From contig CP136067.1 of the NCBI GenBank assembly GCA_032622095.1, positions 134,605,990-134,669,989 of the forward strand: a stretch of DNA of 64,000 nucleotides. The letters are read 5' to 3'. The notes below the pieces were generated by a model, which was not told where the DNA came from, searched no databases, and saw nothing but the letters and a program-made list of their open reading frames with translations. A program made the position numbers and the translations under genes. Each line of letters opens with the position of its first letter. Position 1 is the stretch's first letter. Positions 21,202 to 32,344 of this stretch are shown in pieces. The stretch comes from Siphonodentalium dalli (Eukaryota > Mollusca > Scaphopoda > Gadilida > Siphonodentaliidae).

Positions 21202-21604
21202 TGTTGACAGCAGGTTCGCTAGCCTTCGACGGACGAATAATTATCTCTGGATTATCTCCGTCTGGGCCACCGTCATTTAGTTTCATGCGTTTGACACAGT
21301 GTGCTATTTTATGACCTGGCAATCGACAAAATCGGCAGTGAATTTCATTCACGCATTTCCAAGTAGGGTGGCTCATAAAACAACGCGCGCACGACCGTCT
21401 GAACTGTCTTAACTCATCGCACACTATATTTGCATAGTGCGCTGTGTTACAATGTTTACAAGAGATCATTGTTTTTGGTGAAAATAATCTGAGCGTGTCT
21501 TCGCCTATTTTGAGCAGATTTGGAATGTCAACATTGCATTCTTCAATGCGCACATGAATGACGCCGTTTTCCACATCCGTACCGGTATATTTACCCCGTT
21601 TCAA
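21185..21604 (-). CDS. LINE-B ORF1, zinc-knuckle region
   Basis: Three knuckle-like clusters are visible between residues 50 and 110: CKHCNTAHYANIVC, CARCFMSHPTWKC and CRFCRLPGHKIAHC. The last fits CxxCxxxGHxxxxC. Such modules bind the element's RNA. The Met at 21604 gives a 139-residue piece, short for ORF1, so an earlier start may be lost. Upstream (21605-21950) is only AT-rich sequence, probably 5' UTR. Confidence 0.8.
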   Translation of the reverse strand: MKRGKYTGTDVENGVIHVRIEECNVDIPNLLKIGEDTLRLFSPKTMISCKHCNTAHYANIVCDELRQFRRSCARCFMSHPTWKCVNEIHCRFCRLPGHKIAHCVKRMKLNDGGPDGDNPEIIIRPSKASEPAVNNDTCR

Positions 21605-21950
21605 AGAGCTCCCTATATCAGTACCGTATGTCGATAAACTTTCTACTGGAGGCTATAACAAACTGCGCAGCAGAATATCGCTGCCTAGACGAGTATGAGA
21701 TGAGCCTAACTGCAATTGTGACTTTGTTTAAAGGCCCACTTAATTTTCGTGTCATTGATTTTTGTTATAGTATATACGGTTTTAATAACAATTTATGCCA
21801 TATAATTTGAATAAAATACTATAATTCATCACCATTTGAAACGCAGAATAATTCTATCGCCTAGTTTGAAACACCTTTAAAAAGCCGCGACAAGTCGTGC
21901 GTCGTATATCTAGCAATTAGCAACTAAAATGTCCTCTTCCGCTTTCCATA
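21605..21950. other. Probable LINE-B 5' UTR and flank; no gene seen
   Basis: AT-rich sequence without a supported frame. The 5' limit of LINE-B could not be fixed because no target duplication matching the 3' side was found. Confidence 0.4.
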
Positions 21951-21954
21951 GATT

Positions 21955-22470
21955 TCAACGTAATTTGATACTTAGGGGTATTTGTGTCCGGGAAGTGTTT
22001 TTGACGGGTCAAATCGTGACCCCGACCTGATCTTGACCTTTAAAACTGTCAATGCAAGGTCAATTTGGGTAAAACGGACGAATTTCGGCGAAATTTGATA
22101 CCTAGGGATACTTTTGTCCGGGGAGTGTTTTGAACGGGTCAAATCGTGACCTCTGCGTAACCTTGACCTTCAATGTGGTCAATCAAAGGTCAAATCGGGT
22201 AAACGGATGGATTTCGACGAAATTTGATACCTATCGGTACTTTTGTCGAGGGAGTGTTTTGGACGGGTCAAATCATGACTCCGACCTTACCTTGACCTTC
22301 AATTCAAAATTGTTAATTAAAGGTCAAGTTGGGTAAAACGGACGGATTTCGACGAAATTTGATACCTAGGGGTATTTTTCTCCGGGGCGGGGGTGTTTTG
22401 GACGGGTCAAATCATAACCCTGACCTGACCTTGACTTTCGAAATAGTCAATTCAAGGTCAAATCGCGCCT
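21955..22470. repeat. 130-bp tandem repeat, four units, with AGGTCA half-sites
   Basis: Units start near 21962, 22091, 22222 and 22353. Each contains AATTTGATACCTAGGGGTA, CCGGGGAGTGTTTTG, ACGGGTCAAATCxTGACC, TGACCTTGACCTTC and CAAAGGTCAA or CAAGGTCAA. The plus frames across it (DGSNHDSDLTLTF and similar) are repeat translations. The dense TGACCTTGA/TCAAGGTCA words match the extended half-site bound by ERR/SF-1-type nuclear receptors, but use is unproven. Confidence 0.85.
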
Positions 22471-22479
22471 TTCGCCGGA

Positions 22480-23019
22480 AATCAGATGGGAAACAGCCCG
22501 GACGAAGTCGGGCCCATCAGCTTGTGTAATAAAAGAAGACAGTTTGAAGAATGTAATGTATAACACGAGAAACGGGAAAACTTGCAATATGGAAGTATGC
22601 AAATTTCCCACATAAAATTTGAAAGCTAGTTTATAGTATAATTATATTATAATTTATATTTATGGCTAATAATATGATATTGGTGGCGTTAACCATTTCT
22701 GACTATGGTTTTCTTGTATCAAATTAGCCGAGTTTAGTCAGCAACAGTATGTCGCTATGAAGACAGTGTACACCTTTCGCTTAATGAAATACTACTGATA
22801 AGAATCACAAATAGCTTAAAGTGATGTGAAAAACTCCGGTATGGTGATAAAATAGTTGATAAATCGTTTATTCTCCAACAAAATTCAATATATATACCCT
22901 CGAATGATCCCGGCCGTTGCTAATAAATATGCATGCTGTGTATTGTAGCTGTGGTGCGACTATGCACCTGATATGATATATGAAGCTCAGATGCGGCTTC
23001 TAGGATGCTCATGTATACA
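22480..23019. other. No gene seen
   Basis: AT-rich sequence with no supported frame or repeat copy. Confidence 0.4.
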
Positions 23020-23530
23020 TCATTCACTGAATCTTCCTGTGTCAAGAATGAATTTTTGAAACGATTTAAATATGCGGCGGTTGTAGTTTTTGTTTAGATT
23101 TTCGTCTCCATAAAAAAATAAAGTGTCGGTTATTATAAGATTGTCGGGTAGACTATTTAAAGTTCGCGGCGGGCGTGTTCGTATTGCGGGCATTGGAAAA
23201 TAAAATGATACGTGTCTTCAATCGCACCACACACACAACGGTCATTATCGGATATATAATTAGAGAGTTTGTGACTATTTAAGTTACTACATTCAGTACG
23301 CAGGCGATTATGTAATATCTGAGCTCTTCGATTATAGAACAATAGTACCAATGCTTCTTTCGTTTGACATTAATGTTAATTTATTTTTTAAATACGTCAA
23401 AATCAGATATGGTTTCAGTTTCTACTGCCAATGAATTCCACAGAGAGGTAGTTTCTAGAATAAATGAATTTTCATGCGATTTAGTATTCCATCTAGGGAC
23501 TCTATAGTCGTTCGTATTTCGAGTTTTCAT
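23020..23530 (-). pseudogene. LINE-D reverse-transcriptase C-terminus, 5'-truncated
   Basis: The minus strand reads RVPRWNTKSHENSF, then LETTSLWNSLAVE (the usual LWNSL end of RT-related proteins). It then has LRTECSNLNSHKLSNYI and the zinc module CVCGAIEDTYHFIFQCPQYE. After a frameshift near 23157 it reads LNSLPDNLIITDTLFFYG and ends at the TGA at 23020. There is a second frame change near 23370. The fragment at 1-219 is the same family. No endonuclease or palm domain is present. Confidence 0.75.
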
Positions 23531-23576
23531 GTTTTAATCTCCTATCGCTCTCTCCATAACGTTGTTCAACGTAAAT

Positions 23577-23925
23577 GACGTCATGAAAAAAAAAACAGTC
23601 CAGCAAGAGACAATGGAACGGTTTTCTTGGTTTCCCTAAAATTGATGGCTCTAGACCTAAACATGGAATATTTTGCACGGTTCTCTGACCAACCAAGGAC
23701 GCTGTTTCTTACGCTGAAATTGTCACTCCATTTCGTTCAGTTGCATGGGTACCCATATTTTTTTTATTTTCATTTGGGTACTCAGCTTTATGAAACTTCA
23801 CACCGAAAGTTATTTAATTTGGGATTGCCGTCAATTGTACTGTTAAAAACTATCCGTAATTTTACGGCACAATGTGCTGGCAATTTTGCTGCTATCACAT
23901 TTGCTATAAAAATATATATCCTTTA
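23577..23925. repeat. Dispersed repeat copies (GGGTACCCAG type and a CCGTAATTTTACGG block)
   Basis: 23577-23790 repeats 12736-13035. 23848-23918 is the reverse complement of 30687-30755 (shared CCGTAATTTTACGGCACAA and CACATTTGCTATAAAAA). No gene is seen. The frames here are not conserved between copies. Confidence 0.6.
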
Positions 23926-24084
23926 TTTCCTCCGTTAACGAAGAGCTTTTACAGTATAATTTAAATGTTTACACAATACAAAACGAATAAACAAATCGAA
24001 TAAATAAATAAACATTAATGTATGTGGTGGACAAATAAGCCAGCCACAGATTAGACGAGACAGTCGTGCACATACATAGAGAAA

Positions 24085-24260
24085 CAGGTCGGTAAGCAGA
24101 CTGTTGGTCATACATACAGCAGGCCATACATACATATATACATAAAACATACATACATGCACATACATACATATATAAATACACATACATACACGCATAT
24201 ATATATACACACATACACACCCTCATACATACATACATACATACACACATGCATAAATTC
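24085..24260. repeat. CATA/TACA tetranucleotide microsatellite
   Basis: Runs of CATACATACATA with TATATATACACA interruptions. Tyr/Val/Met/Cys-rich frames on the minus strand are artefacts of it. The flank 24261-24760 shows no gene. Confidence 0.9.
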
Positions 24261-24762
24261 ACACAACATACGGGGATATTGGCAGGCAATCCAGTGGGCA
24301 ATCAGACATAAACAAGCACACATTCATACGATGTATGGTTATACATAGAGACATACCAGGGAACACCACGCTCGCATGAAAACTTCCGATAAATCACTCA
24401 AAATTAAACAAAACTATAGTATGTACATATCTCGACTTGAAAGAGGGTGTGTTTATTTTGACAAATCCAACTTCGAAGAGAGGTATTTGCATGTATGTTG
24501 ACTGGGACGACCCTGTTAGCACACCGGCCAATGTCCCAAGTTGTTATGGTAATTTAGAAGTTATTATCCCGTTTTCAGAGTGGGTGATAATGATCCAGAG
24601 CCGGCATGTATTCATTTCGGCTGGTAGGGGACTTGATCTGAGGGAACCTGGTTATATAAGCATGTTGATATGTTTACCGAATATGCCGAATAAGCAATAG
24701 CGTATGCGTTGAAATGTTACTCATATAATTTGGTTGTATGTAGAGCAGTAAATTGAGACCAG

Positions 24763-25345
24763 TTAAGGGCTGACAAGCATGTTACTGTCAGTGTCTTCTG
24801 CGAGGTTGAGTTTGGTTGTGTAATGGGGCCACAGTTCGTAGGATTTCCTCACAGCGAAGAGAGAAATCTCGTTCAGGTTGAATATTTTGTTACTGGTGTC
24901 ATCGGACAGGATTGAGAGCAATACCATTACTTGGTCCTTCAGTGGAAGAGCATCAATGTATATAAAAACAGGGTATGCCAAAATTTTCAATTAGTGAGAA
25001 CCACATTTGTATCCTCACCTCTGATGTCGTCGAGCAGTCCAGTAAGGCATGCTCAACAATATCATCATAATCCTTGCCACACAGTTTGTATTTTCCACGT
25101 TCCGGTGAGGTAGATAGACTCAGTAGTTTCGCAACAAGCAGGAATTTATGTGTTTCGTGTGCATGCGATCTGCAAGACGTCCAAAGAACATATGTTGTCA
25201 ATATGTTATGATGTTGTGCGAAGGTTAATAGTGAATCAGAACTTCTCATGCGCTCTTCGCATTCGCGCTTCTGTATTTTGTTAATTACGTGCGCTCGCGC
25301 AACAGTATGGCGATCAGACAGATTCGTAGGTTGGTGTCACACTCC
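24763..25345 (-). pseudogene. LINE-E reverse-transcriptase C-terminal fragment
   Basis: The minus strand is open from HQPTNLSDRHTVARAH through INKIQKRECEERMRSSDSL to a zinc-like cluster, LCGKDYDDIVEHALLDC. It then changes frame near 24960 into LKDQVMVLLSILSDDTSN and FAVRKSYELWPHY. The CxxC-like...H...C ending and the helical tail are typical of LINE ORF2 C-termini. It is a different family from LINE-B and LINE-D and lacks the palm domain. Confidence 0.6.
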
Positions 25346-26180
25346 ATGACGTCACCAAAAACGACGTAAAACCTCGTGGCGTTCTGACATTTTTACTGTG
25401 CCGCGTTTTTGCTATGTTTATTTTATGTGTTGTTTTCGATTATTTGTTTGTCGCCGATATCGCCATTTGTCAGGATTCCCTGTTTCTATATTTAGAACTG
25501 GCATGCTCGTAGTGAGCCTCGATTTCGATTTTTTCTCCCCGGTCAAAATACGTCAGAGTTATGACAAAAATAGATCGACCTACATTTTCTCCATCAGAAC
25601 TCTACATCAAAGAGTCTATAGACTCCTTCGGGACCTACATAGACTCCTTCATTTTGGGTATTTTTACTTACAATTGGGAAGTTTTATCATTTTTGGTTCG
25701 TGCGAAGACCTCTTTTTATCGTGCGGGAAAAGAGAGACATTCAAAACGCGATTTCGTAATTCGACGCAATAGGCTGAATAGCCTAACCTTCAGCCGAGTT
25801 CCGGGTCAAATACGACGAATGGCGTAACACAAAACAAAACGCATTTGTTGACACAAACACCGTTTGAAGAGTTTATTATTACATAAAATGATCGTTATTG
25901 ATTAATTATTGATTAATTATTGATATTTATTGTTGAATATTGGCTGCTATCAATATTTACACAAATAGTATTAATTATTTCTTATAATTGCTCCTTTGGT
26001 CAACTTTGACTATCGGAAAATGAAAATGAAAATATGCCGCTGAAAAAAATGTAATCGATATTAAAGTCTCATCCTTTCGGCAACATGGAATTGGTTTTAA
26101 TTACTTAAATGATTAATATAGTAATTTGCCTTTTATCTCTGATGAAATGAGAAATGGTAATTGTCTTTTTTTTGCTAACA
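25346..26180. other. No recognisable gene
   Basis: Two overlapping plus frames (25398-25772 and 25561-25827) have no recognised motif and no splice or promoter support. The right half is low-complexity AT sequence (ATTAATTATTGATTAATT). Confidence 0.3.
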
Positions 26181-26231
26181 TTAAATTAAATTAAATAAAT
26201 AAAGTAAAATACAGTGAAATTATTTTTTAAA

Positions 26232-28497
26232 TTATTGTTTATTGCATTTTTGCGCACGTTGGCATCTCTCTGAGTGCATTCTAGTTAGTATTGTGGTGAT
26301 TGTTGTCCATTCACCTTTGGATGGGAAATTACCAAGTGTTGCGTAGTTATGGAGATATGAGCATAGATTGTAGCGTTCGAGTATAGATATAATATTGTTG
26401 ATAAATGAAGAGTCGGCTAAACGTGATGTGAATATTTCTTGCGACGATTTTCCTTGTGGCATTCTACAGAGGTTCCCGAAATAACTGAGTTTACGTTTAT
26501 CAATAACCGACGACAGGGAACTTGTTCCAAGGAGCGATTGGACAATGTCAGTTCGGGAACGTGTGGGCAAACCTTGGACGCGTTTAAGGCAGAACATATG
26601 TGCTCGCTCCAGAGATATTACATTTGTCTCACTGAGCCCACACATCAGTTCTGTCCCATAAAGACTTCTTGGTAAAACAATGGAAGTGTATAATGTAAGG
26701 CAACTAAGTGGAGTGATACCTCCAGCGTACATGCCGGCATTACTTAGCATGATATAAACTGATATAATTTTCTCACAGATATGACTGGAGAACTTTTTCG
26801 CATGTGACTCACAATGTAAAGGGATGCCAAGGTGTGTAATTTTGTCAGATACTAATAACGGTGTTTCGTTGAGGATCCACGTATTTATTTTGCGATTTCT
26901 AGCAATAGAATTTGTTTCGTTAAACACGACCACCTTGCACTTGTCCTGATTATAACGAAACCTCCATTTCCGGCTGTACTCTCCACATATGTTGCACAAG
27001 TGCTGTATACCTGTCGCGTCATGTCGTCGGCTTCTGTTGGTGCCACGCAGTTTGTGGAATTCAATCGCAGACCGTGGGGACTTGAAACTAGTTCACTTAA
27101 TAGGTCATCAATGAATAACAGAAGTGCTAATATGCTTCCCTGTCTTGTTCCTTGGTTTATGGGGATCAATTTGGATGTTGTTATTAAAGCGGACAACGCA
27201 TTGTATACCACAGAGGAGAGTTTCGATAATGCGCCATATTTTACCGCAGAAGCCTGTCTGAAGTAATTTGAACAGCAAGGCGTTTATCCAAACTGTGTCA
27301 AACGCTTCCCGTGCGTCGAGAAAGCAAGCATAAAGGGGACTGTGTAACTCTTTAGAATATGAAATACATTCACTGATGATGTACGAACAGTGCATGCTGT
27401 CGGTCCCTTTCTAAAATCCATGCTGTAATGAGTTAACTTGGATAAGTTGTGGTGCGTGAGATTCAAGCCGAAGGAGTATGATTTTTTCTAGAATCTTATA
27501 GAGAATCGGAAGTAAAGTTATAGCTCTGTAATTGTCAAATTTTGTATTAGATTTGCCCCCCCCCCCACCTTTATAAAGAGGCACAATAACTCCGATTGTA
27601 TGTGGTTGAATTCCATCATTATAAGATACACTCACCTCCATATACAATGTGTTCATATGAAATCATGACCTGGGGCTTTCCCTTTTCCTGCTGATCTGAG
27701 TACATTTTCGATTTAATCTGATGTAACACTGTATCACAAGAGTGGATCTAGATTACCTGATATATCACTATGGTCATGTGAAATTAAAGCATTGATATTT
27801 TCAAAGTGGGATTGATCGAATGTTTCGCATTAAAGAGGTGAGTACAGAATTAAAAAATATGTTCCCCAAGCTTCGATCACATATCAGAGGGATCGCGTAA
27901 AATGTTGCCGCCTACTCCGAATAAATTCTGAGCGGGGGCCTTTCTCCGTGTTCTATGAGAGTTAAAGGCTCGGAAAAAGCTATCAATATCTGTTTCTGCC
28001 AGTGTATCAAGTCTTTCGTCAGTTTTATTTAGAAACTGTTGATTGGCCCTTCTATACTCACGTCGAAAGAGACATGTTGCGCCCTTGTAGTCACGATACG
28101 CATTGTGAGTGTCATCGCGTGGACTGCCTGTATCCAGCCAAATGCGCCGATAACATGTCATTGTTTTGTGCAAGGTTTTCAATGTTTCGTCCCAAAAGGG
28201 CTTCAGATATCGGTTACATTTATTCGGGACCACGAAGAGTTGTGAAGACTCATTGAGACAATGTGTGACATAATCATAGAATTTGTCTAAATCTCGCGTG
28301 TTTTGAATAGCGTATGTCGGTAAAGTCTCGCAAATGTGCGCTTGATAAAGCAAGAGAGCCTCGCTAGAAGAGGAGAGACCTTTCCAGTTCGGTCTGGTTG
28401 GGCTTAAATTTGGCGGGGACGATTCTATTTCCGCTCCATAAGCTATGCACATGTGGATTGGGTGGTGATTTGATACATTGGAGGAATCATCCAACAT
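26232..28497 (-). pseudogene. LINE-C reverse transcriptase and linker (broken)
   Basis: Pieces in order are the linker with PFWDETLKTLHKT (27877-28497), IGVIVPLYKGG with FDNYRAITLLPILYKILEK (27411-27656), ACFLDAREAFDTVW (27108-27395), and GTRQGSILALLLFIDDLL with APTEADDMT (26885-27211). The thumb and tail (26232-26999) contain WRFRYNQDKCKVVVFN, LPRSLYGTELM and LERAHMFCLKRVQG. The Tyr of the catalytic YADD box is Glu, which should inactivate the enzyme, and several frameshifts separate the pieces. A C run at 27557 is one frameshift site. Confidence 0.85.
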
Positions 28498-29178
28498 ATA
28501 AACGGTGGCTACTCTTTGACTATCAGAATTTTAGAAATTGGAATGAGAATGTGATCTATAATTGACCCGCTGATACCGTCGGCGGCTACAAATGTAAAGC
28601 GTTGGTTGGTGCAGATGGGTTTGCTGTTGACAGATTGCATTTTGCATGAGTTGACAAATTTTGAGAACGATTTGTTTCTGGCATCGGATTTTTCCAGATT
28701 ACCATTGAAATATCCCATTACATGAGAATGATGTGACCCAGCGGTGAGTATAGATCTTTTAGATCGTGAATTATTTGAAGATATTCGCGATAGAATTCCG
28801 CTGTATAATTTGTGCATGGCAAATACACCTGGAATATGTACACGTAGGCATGATGATCGGGGCGAAATTGAAGGCCACAAATTCGATCATCATCTAAGTC
28901 TAGCGGAGTTATAGAGTTATCGTACATGTACTTCCGATTCCAGAGTAAGGCCACCCACCTTTAAATCTACCACGCTGCATGGGTAAGCGTTGTGACGAGT
29001 CACAAACCGCATGGTAGTTGTAATTCTGATCTATAGTGTCCAGAAAATGAACGTTGTGTTCGTGTAGCCAGTGCTCAGATAAGCCAATGACATCAATAGA
29101 CTGGTCACACATAAGATGACTAAGGTATAGGCTGCTTGATAGGATGCCCGTACAGTTCCACGAGATGACACTCAGCAT
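28440..29178 (-). pseudogene. LINE-C APE-type endonuclease (broken)
   Basis: The frame opens with MLSVISWNCTGI and VIGLSEHWLHEH (catalytic Glu). In a second frame it continues with MALLWNRKYMYDNS and QVYLPCTNYTAEFY, then HIILMGYFNGNLEKSDARN, where canonical GDFN has become GYFN. RFTFVAADGISGSIIDHIL and SNVSNHHPIHM end the domain. The altered metal-binding Asp and the frame changes show it is inactive. Confidence 0.8.
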
Positions 29179-29539
29179 TTTGTAGGGTTTTCAGACATGC
29201 AAAAGTATATACTGTACATATACATTTGTTTCCTAATTTTGTTACAATATATTGTAAAACTGATCCAATGTGCTTCGGATGTATATGAGGACACTGTGCA
29301 GACTATTTGCAACATATGTGTAGAGCAACAATGTGAGAATCATATTGGATAAACATCATTATGTGAAAACACACAAAAATCAGTTATAACTATATTGTTG
29401 AACACGTCAAATGGAACCAATTGGGCACACGTGACACCTTTGGGCCAGCAGTCAGGACCTCTACAAAAGTTGCTGTCGGCTTCATCCACATTGATTCCTG
29501 CCGATAAGACACCATTTTTTCGAAGGCGGAATACCTTTA

Positions 29540-30626
29540 TCACTGAGAATTTGACATCGAACTTGCATTAGTAGTCAGCGAGACAGTCAGCATCAACGAA
29601 GTCCGGAAGGTTGGAAACGAACAGTCTGGTTGATTTAATTGGCTTTGCATTTCTCGCGCGGTGAGTGTCGTTTCTTTCTGGTTGGTCGTGATTATCACTG
29701 TAACGGGTCTCTTGATCATTTTGTGAGCGATTGCGTGCATTGTATCTTGATTGGGTCTCGCCCGGTTCACCCACTGTTGGCCGGACCTCTGGATTACCGT
29801 TATAACTGTTACGGTTTGATCAGAATGCGCGTTATCGAGATTGGGCTCATTATCATCGATTACAACTGAGTCGCTTTCGCAAACATCCGACGAATAGTCA
29901 CTTCCAACTATGTCCTTTGTGTACTCACAGAAGTGATCAAGCCGTTTAAAAACTTCATCAGCGAATTGTTTCATATGGTTTTGTAATTGTTTGATATTTT
30001 CTGTGTTGGGTTTGTCACCAGTTTCGTTGGGACATGAGTTTGTTTGTGGAACCCTCTTCATTATTTTGTTCATTTTGTCGTTTAGGGTTCCAATCGACCC
30101 AGCATTCCTATTCACAGCACGAACAACATTTTTGGCATGATCCAGGTTGGTTTCTATGTCAGATTATAGGTCGCGTATCTTTAATCGACAATTTGCCACT
30201 CCATCACATTTATTGTCGAGAGCGCGTTGCAATTTCAGTTCATTTGATTCCATCATTTCTGTGTTTGCAACGATGTTGTCTTCCATATACGCAATTGATT
30301 GCTGGTTTTATCCCAGCGTTGATTTTTGTTTCATCATCAGCATCTTTGGAAGGATGGGAGACGAAACGAAGCTCCAACTCTGCAACACGATTGTCGAGGT
30401 TGGTAATCGATTTAGTAATGTCTGGTAAAGATTCAAGAACATTTTGCACGAGGTTTCTTTTTTCAATTAACATGTCAAGTATTTTCTGTTGGAAGCTGTC
30501 AGGTACATGTGTTGTGTCGAGTTGCACGTTTAACGTTGTATTACATACTGACTGTTTGCTGCTTTTGCTGAGTAGCTCACATAGATTAGTACCCCCATCG
30601 ATGAGAAATAACATCAGGATACACAT
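29540..30626 (-). pseudogene. LINE-C ORF1-like region (coiled-coil, broken)
   Basis: The right part (30240-30626) is helical with heptad-like ITKSITNLDNRVAELEL, suggesting a coiled coil. The left part (29540-30115) holds LNDKMNKIMKRVPQ, IKQLQNHMKQFADEVF and acidic stretches. Position ahead of the endonuclease and the coiled coil support ORF1, the RNA-binding partner of the RT. No zinc knuckle or RRM was recognised. The pieces are in different frames. Confidence 0.55.
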
Positions 30627-30627
30627 G

Positions 30628-30707
30628 TTAGACGAGTATTTTTATAGCAAATGTGATGGCAGCAAAATTAGACGAGTATTTTTATAGCAAATGTGATGGC
30701 AGCAAAA
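30628..30707. repeat. 40-bp direct tandem duplication
   Basis: TTAGACGAGTATTTTTATAG followed by CAAATGTGATGGCAGCAAAA occurs twice, exactly adjacent, at the 5' side of LINE-C. Confidence 0.95.
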
Positions 30708-30755
30708 TTGCAAGCACATTGTGCCGTAAAATTACGGATATTATTTAATATCAAA

Positions 30756-31796
30756 TTGATCTAAAATAACGAAACTTCCGTTTAAATTCAAATGATACAA
30801 TGACACTATGTACCGCATATAAGATATAATACTGACATGTTAGCCTATACACTCTAAGTTATAGGCCATAATTTGTACGGTATTTTACCGGCAGCGCAGT
30901 TGCCAGTAATATACCGTGATTGGCATGATATAAAGAGTACACCATATCTTCCTATATCGTATATTTAACGGTTATACCGCAAAAATTACAGTATACTGTA
31001 TTTTGCTATACAGCTGACTTGACAATTACACCAGAAATATTATGTTCGAATGGCGCAAACACAGGGTATCGCAGACATTTCCATAAATAATATTGTGGTT
31101 GGAGTAAGATTAGACATCCAATGTATATGTCCGGCTGACTGCTGTACACTGTGTCCCTAATTCTGAATCAAGGCCGACGTGCCCTAAACTTGAATGTATA
31201 ACTATAAGAACACAACGAATGGCCTTGAATTAGCGTTTAGGTTGGCCTTGGCGGTGGGTATCCTGTGAAAATATTTCCACCCGTCAAAAACCACCACAAA
31301 CAGAAAGAACATCAAAATGTAGCCAGACTTTGTCCGTATACAAATAAGAAATATCGCATACACAGTATGTTATTGTCATATATTTGACCATTGTTATGTA
31401 AACAAAAGCATAAAAAGTTACTTTTCTGGTGTTTGTTTATATTATGATGGTAAACATAAAGAGCGTTCTTTGTTGGCGAATTCCTTATATGGAACTAATA
31501 AAGAGCGTTTATGCCATTTGTGTGTGAATAGCCAGTAGCATTGTGCTGTCTTCTGTAACACAACCAGGCTCTTGCTTAGGTAAAATATAGTAGGTCTTTA
31601 CGATAACATGCTGTTTACGCGATGGTCATGGTATATATGAACGAAACTGTATGCGTTTTAATATTTTTCTGTTTACGGTGATTGGAAAAAATATGAATAT
31701 TTTCGACAACTAAGGCCTCACGTGCCTTTAATCTAGCAACAAAATTCCACTCATAATTAATTCGCAATTTGACTTCCGCTATGTAACATTGGCCAG
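30756..31796. other. No supported gene
   Basis: AT-rich sequence. A hairpin-like pair (ACGGTATTTTACCGGCA at 30878 and TGCCAGTAATATACCGT at 30901) suggests a small foldback repeat. 31485-31590 has a short signal-peptide-like frame but no intact exon. Confidence 0.4.
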
Positions 31797-31918
31797 ATTT
31801 CATAAAGCTGGGTACCCAAATGTAAATTTTATAATGGTGGGTACAGTACTGAAAATTTAAAAAACTGGGTAAACAACTGAACGAAATGGGGTGACATTGA
31901 CCATTTTAGCGTTACTGT
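31797..31918. repeat. Dispersed GGGTACCCAG repeat, inverted copy
   Basis: Reverse complement of about 12940-13060. It keeps the CCATTTCGTTCAGTTG and GGGTACCCA landmarks. It lies just downstream of peptide exon B. Confidence 0.6.
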
Positions 31919-32099
31919 GTGAAGACAGAACATTATTTGTTGTGTCGTCTGTATATATTTGCTGAACCGCATTCCAGTAAGTTCCAGATGAATAACAAAT
32001 TATTACACTGTATAATGTTATAATTTAGCATCAATTTAGTAAGATAGGGTCAATTTGATATACATGCAGAAAACACATTATTATAATAGTTGGTCTTAC

Positions 32100-32297
32100 C
32101 CTTGGTTTGCGCTCTGGACACACGAAATTGCATTTTATCCCACAAAGCTTGCGTCTGAACCACGAAGGTTTTCGACAAATTCTGGCGCATTCCCTCTTGC
32201 ATCCGTTTATTCTTCCAATGGGGAGCTTCCTGTTGTCTGGTAAAGCACATGCCTGCACGAAAATTGCGAGCAGCAACACATGTAATAAAATCTTCAT
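32100..32297 (-). CDS. Secreted six-cysteine cationic peptide, first exon (copy B)
   Basis: ATG 32297 opens 66 codons ending in phase 0 at a strong donor (CCAAGG then GTAAGA). MKILLHVLLLAIFVQACA is a clear signal peptide. A short pro-like stretch (LPDNRKLPIGRI) follows, then NGCKRECARIC and LCGIKCNFVC. The cysteine pattern is C-x3-C-x3-C-x10-C-x3-C-x3-C, and the domain is followed by PERKPR. Two CxxxCxxxC helices joined by a loop suggest a disulfide-locked helical hairpin. Copy C has the same pattern. The product is probably a secreted host-defence or signalling peptide. The downstream exon was not found, and the frame past the donor is intron. A TATA-like box lies about 35 bp upstream. Confidence 0.6.
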
Positions 32298-32330
32298 GAT
32301 TCCAATATTCAAAGGTACTACTCGGTTGAG

Positions 32331-32340
32331 TATATAAATG
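32331..32340 (-). promoter_or_regulatory. TATA-like box of peptide copy B
   Basis: CATTTATATA on the minus strand lies about 35 bp before ATG 32297, implying a very short 5' UTR. Copies A and C also have TATA-like words 30-50 bp before their ATG. This is sequence match only. Confidence 0.25.
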
Positions 32341-32344
32341 GTTG

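Larger units (their letters stand above)
14922..21640 (-). mobile_element. LINE-B, near full-length non-LTR retrotransposon
   Basis: The element reads on the minus strand. ORF1 (21604-20491) carries three CCHC zinc knuckles and an SGNH-type hydrolase. ORF2 (20487-15376) carries a long N-terminal extension, an APE-type endonuclease, a reverse transcriptase and a C-terminal zinc module. The 3' end has AATAAAGC followed by a short TTAC repeat (ATTACTTACTTACTTAG), the usual tail of such elements. Only about four lesions interrupt the coding: one frameshift in ORF1, and two frameshifts and one stop in ORF2. It is therefore a fairly young copy. ORF1 with a hydrolase domain points to the CR1/L2-like side of the LINE tree, but the clade is uncertain. 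Confidence 0.9.
26185..30660 (-). mobile_element. LINE-C, long decayed non-LTR retrotransposon
   Basis: On the minus strand are an ORF1 region (30626-29540), an APE-type endonuclease (29178-28440) and a reverse transcriptase (28497-26232). The coding ends with CNKQ, directly followed by AATAAA-like sequence and a TTTAA repeat tail near 26185-26205, so the 3' end is intact. It has many frame changes and stops. The catalytic box reads EADD instead of YADD. It is older than LINE-B and from a different family. A 40-bp direct duplication marks the 5' side (30628-30707). Confidence 0.85.

Noticed and set aside
23935-24348. Tyr/Val/Cys/Met-rich and Thr/His/Ile-rich frames
   Set aside because: Products of the CATA/TACA microsatellite.
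31485-31590. Signal-peptide-like first exon on the plus strand
   Set aside because: Hydrophobic stretch and a GTAAAA site are present, but the frame is not intact and no partner exon was found.
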